Source: Lepidodermella squamata
Taxonomy: Eukaryota; Gastrotricha
DNA: 64,000 bases
Direction: 5' to 3'
Assembly (NCBI GenBank): GCA_047495785.1
Contig: JBLDXI010000024.1
Coordinates: 2,232,001 to 2,296,000 of the forward strand
Part shown: positions 32,402 through 44,763 of the stretch, piece by piece
Position numbering within the stretch: position 1 is the first letter of the stretch
Layout: the number at the start of each line of letters is the position of its first letter
Notes under the pieces: model-generated
What the model saw: only the letters and a program-made list of their open reading frames with translations
The model's database searches: none
Told to the model about the DNA's origin: nothing
Position numbers and translations under genes: made by a program

Positions 32402-35400
32402 CTAAATTCGCTTGCCGACGTGACCTCTAATCCAGCTTATCACCTGGCAAACATCACCATAGAGACCAGGAAATCTAGGCTCAGCACACCCAACGCCATT
32501 TGAAGTCACCCCCTGCAGAACAAAGTATCCATGCTTGAAGCAGGCAAGAGGTCCTCCAGAATCCCCTGGACACGTATCAATCCCGCCTACGCCGTCATAG
32601 CCAGCGCAGAATGCCTTCATATCAGCCAGCGTGCCTTTTTTGTAACGATTTCGCCGTTCACACACCAAATTTTCAACGATCGGCAATACTGCGTTTAATT
32701 GGCGCGTTGGTTTGATGCCCTCAGCATTTGTGCGTCCATAGCCTGATATCAGCACCAGTTCACCAGGCGAGCACGTATCGGCACAGCTTTCTGGCAGGCA
32801 GATAGGCCGGATGTCCCAGCTGTCAAGAGATATTGGCTCGTTCAATGGAAGAAGGCAGAAATCGTTGGAGACGTATGGAGATGTACTGTTGTTGAAAAAT
32901 TATCACACACAGCTCAAGTACGTTATCGACTTTATTATTGTCACAATCCATAGGTAATTCATGTGCATCTTCGATTTTTTTAGCTCGGCATACTAGGGAA
33001 TAATAGTTTTTATACCTGTATTGAGGATGAAGGATGTTTCCGGTGCTTTTTCGAATGGTGCTGTAAGCAGCAAAAGTCGCATTGAGACTGCCTAGCCAGC
33101 CGCTGTTACCGCCAACCAATACTAGTGTTTCGCTGGAAAAAGACAATTCACTTTTGACCACATAGCTGCAAATAAAAAGAAACTCACGAAAATGGCTCCG
33201 GGGTAGCACAGCAATGACCTCTAAGTAAGGGGGGAAATCTAATTTCAGTCTATCATATAAATGAGGGTCAAGGTTACGCTGTTAAAACCCATCGATCACT
33301 GAGGACAGAGCCACCGCACTTGCCGACATGGCCGAGATCATCCTCGTTATATAACAGCACTAGAGCCTAATTCGAGAGAAGTAAGAAATAAGAAATGACC
33401 GCAAGTTGCCTCTTTTAGATACCTACCTGCCATGGGAATTCGTTTTCAGCCGATTCCGTTCCACCAACAATTTGTAGAGATGGCGTCAGATCATCTTCTT
33501 CGACGTTCCAATATTTGCTGTGCCCGCAGTCACGGTACGGACTTTCTTGCGGTGCTGTTTCGTTGTAACGTGGACGAGGTTTCAACGGCGGCGGAATGAG
33601 GCCAGCATTCTGAAGCGCCACCGGCCCAGCGTAGTGAGCATCGACCTGGTTTCGGGTCATAGCAAAATCGCAGATTAGGACTTCGTCGACATAAACTGGA
33701 AAGTCCGGGGAACCGATAACATAGGAACAGGTCGAGACGAAAACGGAGCTATTCGTATTCCGGTATTCTCGAACTAAATTCTGCGAGAGAGAAAATACAT
33801 CAAATGTCAGGTTTATGCAGAATTTGGTCAGTTAACATTATTTTGCCATATTCCGACCTTCCCGCCTCCTACGACCATGCAGACTTGCACGAAATTCTCA
33901 ACCGTAGTTGAATCCTCGTTAATGACCGATGTGTAGTTGATTTGAAAAGCCGGCTGATATAAGGTGGATAGCACTTGAAACGACGAGTTTTCTGCATCAA
34001 TTAGCAGGTGTGAAATCGATATTGAAGAATACGAAGATCCATCAGGACAGTCAACGTTCGCAATCACGCGGCCGGAAGTCTCGTCATCAAAAGCCCTGAG
34101 AAGAAAACCTTGAACTGATACCAAGCAAATGAGTGTATGGACTACTTGTAAAACAGGCAAATTGAATATTCTTGTCCGTAACTCAGAACATTGGGAATTC
34201 TGACGGTTCCATCATTAAGGAGCAGAGAGCCACTTCCACGAGCTGAAGTGACATTTTGCACCGAGAAATCACCTGAGCCAATGGTTGTTGCTGGATATTT
34301 TGAATGGTCGTTGATGTCGCTGTCGAACGGCAAGTAAACTCTACACTGACGGCCACCAGCCCCCGCTTGAAGTGGCTGTATTAAATTTGTTAAAAATGTA
34401 TTACTTTATTGTTGGTAGGTCAGACCTTGTAAGTAGCAAGGTACTTAGAGCAGTCGGCAAAATTCGCGCCAAAGTCATTGCTGTCGGAAAATTGTTGCAC
34501 CTGGACTGCAGGGATGATAGGAGCCACATGAATTTCGAAATAGGCCTACCAAGGTCATCGGAGATTGGCAACGGCCTCGACATAAATACCCAGCTGCTGA
34601 CTTGCACAAAGCTGCGGGCTGAACGAAGGCAATAGAACCACAGCTTCTGAAAATGAAAGAAACCTACGCCAGTCATGCAATGCTTTTTGTCAACGTAAAC
34701 ACCACGGCTGAATTGCTGTAAAAAGCAGGTATTATTCTTAAAGATTTCTGGTGCATTCGATAGTATCCTAACCCAAGTCTCCCCGTCGCCGCATCGAGTG
34801 TCGTTGTTATGGCAACCAACAAAGGAGCGATCATACATGGAGAAGCAACGCACATGAGGCAGATAGCCAGAAGTATCAACTACAAATTCCGGATTTGCTT
34901 CGAGACCATCTTTACACTGAAAGATTACCTCCTCTTTCAGTCAAGCATTCTCGCAAGGTTCGCATTGATGCTTCTAATCTCTGCAATTTAGGTAAATGCA
35001 GGAGACATAATAAAATTGGGGCAAAAACAATCTCACCGCTCCAAATGGACAATCATCAATAATTCTAGGATAACACACGAACTTCCGCGGACTAAACTTG
35101 CATAGGTTGGCCGGTTCGTCCTCGATAATAAACAAAAATGAAAAGATGGATTGGCAATGGTTGTAATCAAACCATGAAAGCAGCAGCCGTCTTCCGGCAG
35201 GCTTCATATCGCGACTTGAATTGCGTACCCATGGATTGTAGGAACTTAGGTGAACATATTTATATCGCGTATCTTTGAAGACTTCAAAGAATCTACTTAC
35301 CGGCACTTCATCAACCGAGCACCAATCATTGTTTGCTATGCATCTCATTGAAAACGTCTTGAAGTTGTAACAGCTCATCGCCCACTATAGAAATATATTG

Positions 35401-35688
35401 AGTCTATGATTCTTTTATAATTCAAGTTTCTTACGCCTGTTGTGCAAGAGGACATCGTTGATAGCGGAGATCCAAACTTTAGTTGAAATAAGTCGAGTGA
35501 ATACGGCTGACATTTATTTTGCTAAGAGTTACCTGGATTTCATCGAAGAACAAACATTCATCCTTCCTACAGGCCACAAAATGATCATCCCACCGTGAAA
35601 TGCATCGCAAATAATCAGCATTCACCAATTGGCGATTCAGCTCAACCGTCGAAATCAGTAGAGCGGCAATCAAATTCAAAGCCAGCAT
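32402..35688 (-). CDS. Secreted Cys-rich/LamG/trypsin multidomain serine protease (copy 1)
   Basis: Multi-exon gene. Exon 1 (35688-35533) encodes a signal peptide (MLALNLIAALLISTVEL) and RCISRWDDHFVACRKDEC. Further Cys-rich exons repeat an RC(I/F)..(N/Y)D...C pattern (RCIANNDWC, RCFSMYDRSFVGC). An exon with DSNDFGANFADCSKYLATYK precedes a concanavalin/LamG-type domain (YLPFDSDINDHS, GSGSLLLNDGTVRIPN, YSICLFYK; about 34370-33660). The S1 domain begins SLQ|IVGG. His is in LTAGHC across an intron (33290 to 33215), Asp in NDFCLL (about 32860), and Ser in CPGDSGGPL with Asp at pocket 189 (GGIDTC), so trypsin-like. Activation after Gln rather than Arg/Lys is odd. Probably extracellular; the LamG part suggests carbohydrate or matrix binding. 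Confidence 0.85.
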
Positions 35689-36450
35689 TTTATTTATGAG
35701 AGAAAAAATGACCCTGGATTTTAAAACACAGCGGCCTCACATTGTCTCCCGCTTTGCACGAGCCCAGTTCAACTCAATTAATGATGCGGTGATTTGAAAA
35801 GTCGCGTGTTTGGACAAAAAAATCACCTAATTCGACACGACAATTATCAGTTCCCAATTCCAGGAGTGTGTTTGGGGATTGGACAATACTTTCGTCCTCA
35901 AAAATAAGAAAAACCCGGCAAATAGCTTGCCGTGGTATGAGAGTGTGAAAAGAAATCTGACGGACTATCGAAGTTAAATATTTTAAAAAGCAGGAAAAAC
36001 TATTATATAGCCCAAGGCTGGTGTCATTATTACTTTAAGTTCAATATTGCATCTGATAGTGAGAACGTGCGTGAAAATCACCGTAAAAATCTCGCATCTT
36101 CGAATCATTTCGCGAGGAGCCATAGAAATAACTTGTTTCAATTTTGCCATAGCCCAGAGCATCATTGACTTTAGAAAATCGACAATTCAAGTCCAATAAG
36201 TATTCAAGCTACTCGGGGACATTGAAATTATTAGGGCGGTAATCATTACTCAATAGCTAAGAAATATCAAAGATCTTTAAAACGGTAGCTCTTGCAACAT
36301 CCGATCTTTATTTCAATTCAAATCGCCGTTCATTTGCATTGGATCAGCAATTCGCTTAAATTTTACTCTTCAAAGAGACTCAAATCGTATAGTGTTTATA
36401 ATCCCTCCATTATTTTCTCCACAACGCATTTCATCAGCTATTTGATTCGA
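35689..36450. other. Intergenic between tandem protease copies
   Basis: AT-rich, with no supported gene. It contains the upstream region of copy 1 and the 3' flank of copy 2, which are co-directional on the minus strand. Confidence 0.45.
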
Positions 36451-39400
36451 CTAGATTTGCTTTCCAACATAGCCTCTGATCCAGCCTAACACCTGGCAAA
36501 CGTCACCATAAATCCCAGGATATCTCGGCTCAGCACAACCATTTCCATTTGAGGTCACACCTTGCAGAACGAAGTATCCATTCTTAAAGCAGGCAAGAGG
36601 CCCCCCGGAGTCGCCTTGACACGTATCGATTCCGCCCACGCCGTCATAGCCAGCACAGACGGCTTTCATATTAGCAATTGTGCCTTTTTTGTATTCATAT
36701 CGCTGTTGACAAAGCAAACTCTCGACGATTGGTACGACAGCGTTGAGCTGGCGCCTCGGTGATTCCTGCCCCCCTGCGCTTGTATCGCCGTAGCCTGATA
36801 TCAGCACCAGTTCACCAGGCGAGCAGGTATCAGCACAGCTATACGGCAGGCAAATAGGTCGAATGTCCCAACTATCAAGAGGTATTGGCTCTTCCAATTC
36901 AAGTAGGCAGAAATCGTTGTAGATAATTTCATCAGTATTACTGTGGTAGAAAACAAATTAGTACGTGAAGGCATAGCTTAAAAACTCTAACTGCTCACTA
37001 GCCCGTGATATGTAATAATGATAACAGCTCACCTGTAGTCGGGATGACGAATGTTTTGGGCAGTTTTTCGCACAATTTTGTATGACGCAAGAGTGTCATT
37101 GTAATGGCGAAGCATGCCGACATTACCGCCAAGCAAGACCGTCGTATCGCTGAAACAAAATCATTCTTAACTTGGTATAGTGAACATTGGATAAAGTTAA
37201 TGCTCGAAAGGCCAACAAAATTAACATGAGGTAAAATCTTTTTGTTGTACGTTCAATGCTATTTCTGTAAAGTATCAACGCTACAAATAAAAACGCACGT
37301 TGGATCAGGATAGGAACAGCAGTGGCCACTAAAGAATTGAAACCAGCTCACAAATTTTGGGAATAATACGGTTATAAAGGTTACGCTGTTAAAACCCATC
37401 GATCACTCAGAACAGAACCACCGCAAAAATAGCGTACACGGGGATCAGCTTTTTTACTGTCTATTACAAAAGCCTAAGTAGGGAAAATAAAAACACTATT
37501 ATCAATCCCATAAAGTCTCTTAAAATATCTACCTGCCAAGGGAATTCGCTTTCAGCCGATTCCGTTCCACCGACAATTTGTAGAGATGGTAGCAAATCTT
37601 CTTCGACGTTCCAATATTTGTTATGCCCACAAGCGTTGTATGGGCTTTCCTCCGGTGTTGTTTCATTGTAACGTGGACGAGGTGTTAGCGGTGGCGGAAT
37701 GAGGCCAGCATTCTGAAGTGCAACAGGTCCGGCGAAATGTGCATCGACATGGCCCGGGGTCATTTCGAAATCACAGATTAGAACCTCATCAATGTGGCCA
37801 GTGAAGTTGTTGGAGCCGATTACGTAAGGACAAGTTGAGACGAAGATGGAGCTATTCGACGGGTAGTCACCTATTTTTTCCTGTAATAAACAATGAACGG
37901 CTCAGCGAACCAGGCAGATAACGAAACTAGTTACATCATTTTGATAAATTGTGGTCTTCCCACTTCCGACCACGACGCAGATTTGTGTGAAATTCTCAGC
38001 TGTAGATGAAATTCTAAGCGATATGTGATTGATTGGGAAAACCGGTTGATATAGGGTGGACAAGACTTGAAACGACGAGTTTCCGTTTTCATTAGATGAG
38101 TGGGAGATCAGAAGGGATGGGTATGAAAAACCATCCAGGCAATCGACGTTGGATACCAAACGGGCTGAATTATTACCGCCAGGCCTGGAAAAAGAGATGA
38201 CGGTTAAAGTTGGTTTAAAAGCTGCAAACATTTACCTATAATACAGACAAATCGAATACTCTTGTCCATAACTGAAAACATTGGGAATTCTGACGTAGCC
38301 GCCATCGACGAGAAGTGAACCACTTCCCCTTGCTGAAGTCCTGTTGTCTACAGAGATATCACCATAGCCGTTCGTTTTTGCCGGGGATGCTGAATGGTCG
38401 TTGATGTCATTGTCGAAAGGCAGGTACATTCGACATTGTCTGCTCGCAGCAGGATCTTGAGGTGGCTATGAATAGAATAATATAGGACTATCAGAGCATG
38501 ACTGTCAACTCAGACCTTGTAAGTAGCAAGATATTTAGAGCATTCGGCAAAATTCACGCCGAAGTCATTGCTGTCGGAAAATTGTTTCACCTAATATAAG
38601 AAATCATGAGAGCAGCCGAAATGTAATCAAATCAATGCTCACCAGAGTCATCGAAGGAAAGCAGCGGCCCTGACATAAATACCCAGCTGCTGACTTGCAC
38701 AGCGCGGCAGGCTGAACGGAGGCAATAGACAATATATATTATTATAAAAAGGAAAGAAACCTACGCCAGTCGTACAATGCTTTTTGTCGACGTAGACGCC
38801 AGGGCTGGACCCCTTAAAACAAGAGAAGACTAAGTAGGACGAAATGGATCTACACTCATTGAACTAACCGATGTTTCACTGCTCCCGCATCGAGTTTCGT
38901 TGTTACGGCAACTGACAAAAGAGCGATCGAACATAGAGAAGCACCGCACATGAGGCAGAAAGCTGGATGTATCAACTGAAATTACAGAATTCATTTCAAA
39001 GAAGCCATTTTTCACTGAAAGACTACCTCCTCTTTCAGCCAAGCATTCTCTCAAGGTTCGCTTTGGCGTTTCCAGTGTCTGTTAACAAGGAGCAGTGAGG
39101 AAGATGTTTCTTTTTTAGAAATTAGGTTACCGTTCCAATCGGACATTCGATTGCAATAGGATAACATACGAACTTTCGTGGATTAATCTTGCACAGGTTG
39201 GCCGGTTGGTCCTAAAATAAACAAAATAAACGTAATTGGTGAAATGGCTGTCGGCAAACCATGAATCCAGCAGTGGGCAATGCATCGCATCGAATACTGC
39301 TTGAAGTTGTAGCAGCTCTTTGCCCACTGTAAACGAGACAAATGACAACTCATCTCGCAGAAAGAGCGAGAAATTCTTACGCCTGACGTGCATGAAAACA

Positions 39401-39649
39401 ACGTTGTTCTTGGTGCTCCCAGCTTAATTTTAAATTTAGCAGATTAAAAGATGAAATATAGGTAATGTTTCGTAAAGTCACCTGAATTTCAGTGAAGAAG
39501 GAACATTCCGGCCTACAATCCAAATAGCTATCATCCCACCTTGAGATGCATCGGGAAAAAGTACCACTCACTGAAACATTTAAACAACTTGAATGTTCAA
39601 TCGTAGAAATAAACAAAACGGCAATGAACTTCAAAATTAAAGCCATCAT
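36451..39649 (-). CDS. Secreted Cys-rich/LamG/trypsin multidomain serine protease (copy 2, with N-terminal deletion)
   Basis: Same architecture as copies 1 and 3. It has a signal peptide (MMALILKFIAVLFISTIEH), Cys-rich modules (RCISRWDDSYLDC, RCFSMFDRSFVSC), a LamG-type domain (YLPFDNDINDHS, GSGSLLVDGGYVRIPN), SLQ|IVGG, LTAGHC, and CQGDSGGPL with Asp189. The S1 and LamG parts are intact. In the N-terminal part (about 39250-39290) the sequence jumps from RCIA directly to the end of the following exon of the paralogues, removing about 150 bases including an intron. This disturbs the phase into the next exon (DQPANLCK). Skipping the fused exon would keep the frame. It may be functional through skipping, or decaying. 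Confidence 0.78.
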
Positions 39650-41068
39650 TCGAATATTATAACTTTCTGTTATTTGAAATTAAGGCCTATATGAGCCTGG
39701 AATCAAAAAGTGATATCAGGTCGCACGTGCCCATATCTGGATTGATTGCCTGGAGATGTCACTAATTGGCGCAGTGATTTTCAGGTCACACGTTCGGACA
39801 AAAAATCACGTAATTTAACTGATAAATTGTCATTTTTCGGAGTATTTGGACAATATTTCTAACATGAAAAATAGATCGTTTCATAGATGTTCTATCCGAG
39901 CCTTCTAGTTTAAAATTTTCTGACCAGGACAAGCATGGAAATATTTTTTTTAAAATATGTTCTCATTTTCTTGCTCCATTTTAGGCTCCATTCGCTGTGT
40001 CAGTGTGTCATACTCTCTTTTGCCTTAGGAATGGTGTGTATCGGTGATAACTGCCGAGTTGTTGTTCCTTTACTCAATACGTGGATAGATCTGAATGGCA
40101 TAGTATTCATCCAAAATGGCTCAATTCGTCACTTATTGTCCATCTAATGAACTGGATCTACGGGAATCGAGCATGGATTGTCCACATTGTCCACACGCTC
40201 TACGTAGGGTCGAACTCGAACTCGAAAATTCCGATCTAGCCAGAGTCAAATTGCTTACGACTGGGATACCTCTTCAAACCTTCTAGATTGGAAGGTATCG
40301 GCATCGAAAATTCTTTGGCCACTTTCCACCTTTGAGCACAAGAATTCTAAAGAGCCTGAATCGAGGCTGCTTGTCGAAAATCGAAAAAGTCCACACGACG
40401 TTGCATCCAAGAGATATAGAATTCGCCAACTTGGAGTTCGCGGTCGAAGAGACGGTCGAATGGATGAAGCAGGACATCAAGGTCCTTAGTTCACGCTCCT
40501 CGGCCAAGCTTGACCAGGTTTTCTACATCGGGAAAGCTCGGAGAATTGACATATTACGATTATTTCGGTAGTTCCGAAAAAGTATTGCAGAACTACCGCA
40601 AGAAAATACTTATGAATGAGGTCGCATGGCGCTTTGGCCATCCTATAGCAATATATACCTAACAGAATAAAGTAAAAATACACCCACAAATTTGTTTGTA
40701 GCTGTTTATCAACAACAACACTCTAATTGTCCTAGAATATGCCCTTAAAGTGGCAAATTTAAGGCAGCTCTGAAGGCATTTTTAAATAGCAATCTACGCT
40801 CTACGCCCTCTAAAACCCAAAACCCGCGGAAATTATAACGAATATCTTTCCCGCTGAAAAACTATTCCGCTATGAAAGAAAACAATCATTGCTTATGCAC
40901 ATATTTTTCGCCTGGGTATCACACATTAAAATCGGAACTTATAACTCGGGACATCTCAAATAAGGATAAGCTTCCGCGAGACGTTTCTTAATTAAGTTAA
41001 GTGCGGCGGATAAGCCTACGAGCCTTTGCAAAACAGCTGGCTAATTAGCTATCGCGAATCAATCCCGC
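39650..41068. other. Intergenic with an unexplained ORF pair
   Basis: Plus-strand frames at about 40172-40273 (MDCPHCPHALRRVELELENS..., ending in a stop) and 40332-40571 (79 residues, containing HPRDIEFANLEFAVEETVEW and DQVFYIGKARRIDILRLF) lie close together in different registers. They read more like decayed coding sequence than random DNA, but I recognise no family. The rest is AT-rich flank of the third receptor gene. Confidence 0.3.
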
Positions 41069-43690
41069 ATGCACCATTTCTTTCAGCTTCGTCAGGTTAA
41101 AATTTTCTACTTTGCGGAAATGATTTTTCTATACATTTCTCTACTTGCTACGATGCCGACAACGTTCGTTAGTAGTAGAGTTACGAAAAAGTACAACATT
41201 TCTATGCTGCAGGTTTTCCCCATTGGACATATACAATGCCAGCCAGCTGTGAAAATCGCCATCGACCACGCTAACAACCGAACTGACATTCTGCCCGACT
41301 ACAATATTGTGCCAGACTATCGAGATGAAGAGGGCTTTGCGCAAGGCTACGCCCCAGTCCGTGAGCTCGTGAGATACGGCCGAGCGTGGGAAAACAGACC
41401 AGATGATGGTCTCATCCGCTCTCCGATTTTCCTCGGACCATTCTTCTCCGTCGGCTGTAAACCATACGGGAAGCCACTGAAATATTTCAACATGGTCGGA
41501 CTTGCTATCTCCTGCACAGCGCCCTTTCTTGCTGATCACGTGACCTATCCGAATCTATACAGTGTTCAGTCAAATGGGGAGCTGAACGCTATATCTCTGG
41601 TTCACTTCTTCAAAGACGTTGGGAGGTGGTCGACTATAGGGATTCTAACTTTGGCCAGCGCTCCAAACGATTACATTGCCGCATCATACGTCAATAGATA
41701 CGCGCTAGAGAGTGGTATTCAGGTTCCAACTTTCATCATCGTCTTGGACATAACTGACGATGTGATCAATGAGCTTCTATTTCACGGCGTTCGAGTTATA
41801 GTTGTTTACATAACTAACGAGCCTTTTTTGTGGCGTTTTCTCTGCAAAGCTTATTTCGCTGGAATCACCGGGCAGCGTTATATTTTCTTCCTGATAAACT
41901 CCCTAGCAGGGGAACCAAGCAACATCAAGCCAGCAAATTTACCTGACAGTTGGTGCACAAGGGAAATCATAAGAATCCAACTCAATTTCGCTTTGTTTAT
42001 CGGTCCAATAACTCAGGTCATGGATGATAGCAGAGTCAGCGAGCTAGGCTACAATACAACTTATTTTGAGGACAAAATGACTGAAATCCTCAACATACCT
42101 CGCTCTGCAACATCAGGATCACTGAAATACGTCTGCCATGATGCGACTATGATGGGTATATACGCCATGCATGACGCAGACAATCGACTGAAACGAGAAT
42201 ACAACATGTCGTTGCGAAACATGAATACCAACCCTGAATTTGTGATGAAGGTTGTAAATCAATCTGTTTTGGCTGTGAATATCTCAGGCCTGAGGGGACC
42301 ACTTCGTTTCAGCAAGCGAGGCTACTCAGAGAATGATTTGATTCTTTATTCCTACTATGATCCTAAAGGGTATAGAAATAAGTTCGCTTCAGTTGAGGTG
42401 GATACTAGCCGAAACTACATGTTCTATGGCCGGTATAAAATTTCCCCTCTCGAGCCAATGGATTGGGCAGCTTGGAATAATGGCGGGAATCCTCCTCGGG
42501 ATTCAGCATTTTTCATTTCTTACATTCAAGACGTTTCCTCTGATGTATCACTATCAGTAATAGTGATTGCGAGCATTTCCTCAACATTCAATCTTCTTAT
42601 GCTGGTTCTCACTATAAAAAACAGGAGAAACCCTGAATTGGCCATTTCAAACATCCTGAAAATCGTGGGCTACGGAGGTTGCATTTTGCTGAATGGGGCC
42701 GGAATCGCTTTTTCATTGAAAGCCAGTGAAAATAGTCTATTGGTGGCTATCATCCGGCTTTGCCTAGTTGTCGTTTCGATGTCTCTCCTAACGGGTGTGG
42801 TGTCTTTCCGGGCTTTCTTTCTAGCACGGAAACTTCCACCCCCACTAAAACGAGTGAAAGTTGTTCAGGAACGAAGGACAGTTAATGTGATAACTGTTTG
42901 CAACTCAAATCCAAGGTTCAGTTTTGTTACACCAGCCAAAGGAAGAGAAGGCTCGAATCCTATATCAGGAAGCCCAGAACCACCAAAGGAACAGAAAACA
43001 TTGGCTCGATCCCCTTCTGAAACCTCGCAAATTAAAATGTTTTCAAATCAGCCTGGCGAAAGGAAAACATCCGTCACAAATTTAGGACCGCGTATGCCTG
43101 TCACTCGTTCAGCGTCAAATCAAACCCAGCACTTTCCTGCTAGCATGCCAATGCATACCCGGAACACCGTTATGCAAACAGAATTTGAAGACGGGATCCA
43201 AAAAGACAGCGTGGTTTTCACGGTTGGGTTCGTGGTCCTAAATGCTTTTCTGCTCTCGATCTGGCTACTTTTCGATTCATTCAGCTGTCAAACAATCACT
43301 AACCCTCGCACCAAAAACTATGACCCAGTCACAGACACAAATTATGACATCTCTGTAGTGATTTGTTCATCAGCAAATGGAATCTTCTGGATGATGGCTC
43401 TCGCGCTTTTGCACGTTGCAGTCCTAGCTTTTAGCTCGTTTCAAGGCTACAGGGTAAAACAACGCCTGAAACTGCTTCCCGGCCATTGCTGTCGTGAAAT
43501 TGGCGGGATCATGCTCGGCCCACTGAATGCACTATCGTTGCTTCTCTGCTCGATTTTGATTGTATTTGTCCTAAAAGATCAAATTCGTCAGCATACTGCC
43601 GTTGCATTTGCGGCTGTGCTTCTGTCTCTGACGACGAGCGTCAGCCTAGGGTACTCAGCACTGAAGGACGCGTTCGGAAAGCGCGGTTGA
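41069..43690 (+). CDS. GABA-B-like class C G-protein-coupled receptor (copy 3), intronless
   Basis: 873 residues from ATG 41069. The in-frame ATG at 41120 gives a cleaner signal peptide (MIFLYISLLATMPTTFVSS). It is close to copy 1 throughout the ligand-binding domain, with shared DYRDEEGF/DIRDEEGF, WENRPDDGLIRSP, GPFFS.GCKP.GKPL and DHVTYPNLY.VQ.NGELNAI. The linker WNNGGNPPRD precedes TM1. The TM3-TM4 loop is the longest of the three (over 120 residues, Ser/Pro/Lys-rich, poorly conserved with copy 1). LKDQIRQHTAV precedes TM7. High conservation of the ligand domain with drift of the loop suggests a shared ligand and divergent coupling (inference). Confidence 0.9.
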   Translation: MHHFFQLRQVKIFYFAEMIFLYISLLATMPTTFVSSRVTKKYNISMLQVFPIGHIQCQPAVKIAIDHANNRTDILPDYNIVPDYRDEEGFAQGYAPVRELVRYGRAWENRPDDGLIRSPIFLGPFFSVGCKPYGKPLKYFNMVGLAISCTAPFLADHVTYPNLYSVQSNGELNAISLVHFFKDVGRWSTIGILTLASAPNDYIAASYVNRYALESGIQVPTFIIVLDITDDVINELLFHGVRVIVVYITNEPFLWRFLCKAYFAGITGQRYIFFLINSLAGEPSNIKPANLPDSWCTREIIRIQLNFALFIGPITQVMDDSRVSELGYNTTYFEDKMTEILNIPRSATSGSLKYVCHDATMMGIYAMHDADNRLKREYNMSLRNMNTNPEFVMKVVNQSVLAVNISGLRGPLRFSKRGYSENDLILYSYYDPKGYRNKFASVEVDTSRNYMFYGRYKISPLEPMDWAAWNNGGNPPRDSAFFISYIQDVSSDVSLSVIVIASISSTFNLLMLVLTIKNRRNPELAISNILKIVGYGGCILLNGAGIAFSLKASENSLLVAIIRLCLVVVSMSLLTGVVSFRAFFLARKLPPPLKRVKVVQERRTVNVITVCNSNPRFSFVTPAKGREGSNPISGSPEPPKEQKTLARSPSETSQIKMFSNQPGERKTSVTNLGPRMPVTRSASNQTQHFPASMPMHTRNTVMQTEFEDGIQKDSVVFTVGFVVLNAFLLSIWLLFDSFSCQTITNPRTKNYDPVTDTNYDISVVICSSANGIFWMMALALLHVAVLAFSSFQGYRVKQRLKLLPGHCCREIGGIMLGPLNALSLLLCSILIVFVLKDQIRQHTAVAFAAVLLSLTTSVSLGYSALKDAFGKRG

Positions 43691-44763
43691 GACGCCGCCG
43701 ATTAGCTGAATACTCAAGCTTCCTCGAGGGCTATTTTTCGAAGGCGTCCGACATTAGCTGATATTTCGACTTCAGCTTGATGATAAAGACGTCATATTCG
43801 AAGACGTAATATGATACGTATAATTACTTTTGTAAGGTGCGTGTTAGTATGAGAATAAAGTTTAAGCTGGTGTGCTGGGAATAATTTTAGAAAGTCGGGC
43901 AATAAGCAGCATGAGAACTGCAGCATGAATAAAACTCGGTTAAAATAACTAGGTTTAACCCAGGTTTTTGAATGATTTAACAAAAATAATTGAGTAAAAA
44001 TCAAGCTTCTACTCGGTTATCTCGGTTTTACTGGAATTCTGCTTTTAATCCAGCAAGTACCCCAGGCTTTGAAACAATAATTGGGTAATATTAAGCCGAT
44101 ATATTTACGAGCGCTTCTTTATTATACTAATAGTTAACTGCGGTGAATGGTGACAAACGAGTTAGAGAAAAAGTCAAAACCAAGTGTCTTTTTTACTGAC
44201 TTTTCAGCTCTTTGAAAACAGACTTATAACTTGTATTGCTATAAAAGGTAACGCTTTTTCACTTGAAGCTGAGCAACCGAATATCAGTAATAATTGCTTT
44301 ACTGAAGTAATAACCGACAGTTTTCATCACCTCCATTCCAGTTAATGAAAAGTTGAACGTCAAATAATTCCGATTTTTCGCAATTGGACCAATTCAAATG
44401 CTCATTCAAACGGCAATGTGAAGAGTTTGGCGAGAATCCGTAACAATCTCCTTTGCGGAATTAGCGAAACATCTAGCCTAAGCAAATGAATCAAACCTTC
44501 GGGCCGTGAGAGCATTTCAGGTAATGGCGGTAGTTTGTATCGTGAACTGGATATTTAAGATTTGAAAGGCTTCAATGTGCAGCATCGGAATCTTTACTTC
44601 AATTGCAACGAAAATGATTAGGCATAGTAGCTCGTTAATTCCCTTTGACCAGTTCGCTACGCATTATAACATCTTCATCGAGACTATTACTCATTACATA
44701 GTTTATGATCCTCACACCATGGAATTATTTTAAATAACGTATTTCATCAGCTGTTTGATTCGA
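43691..44763. other. Intergenic between convergent genes
   Basis: AT-rich spacer between the 3' ends of receptor copy 3 and protease copy 3. Around 43690-43800 the motif cgaagacgt/cgaaggcgt recurs. No supported gene. Confidence 0.4.
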
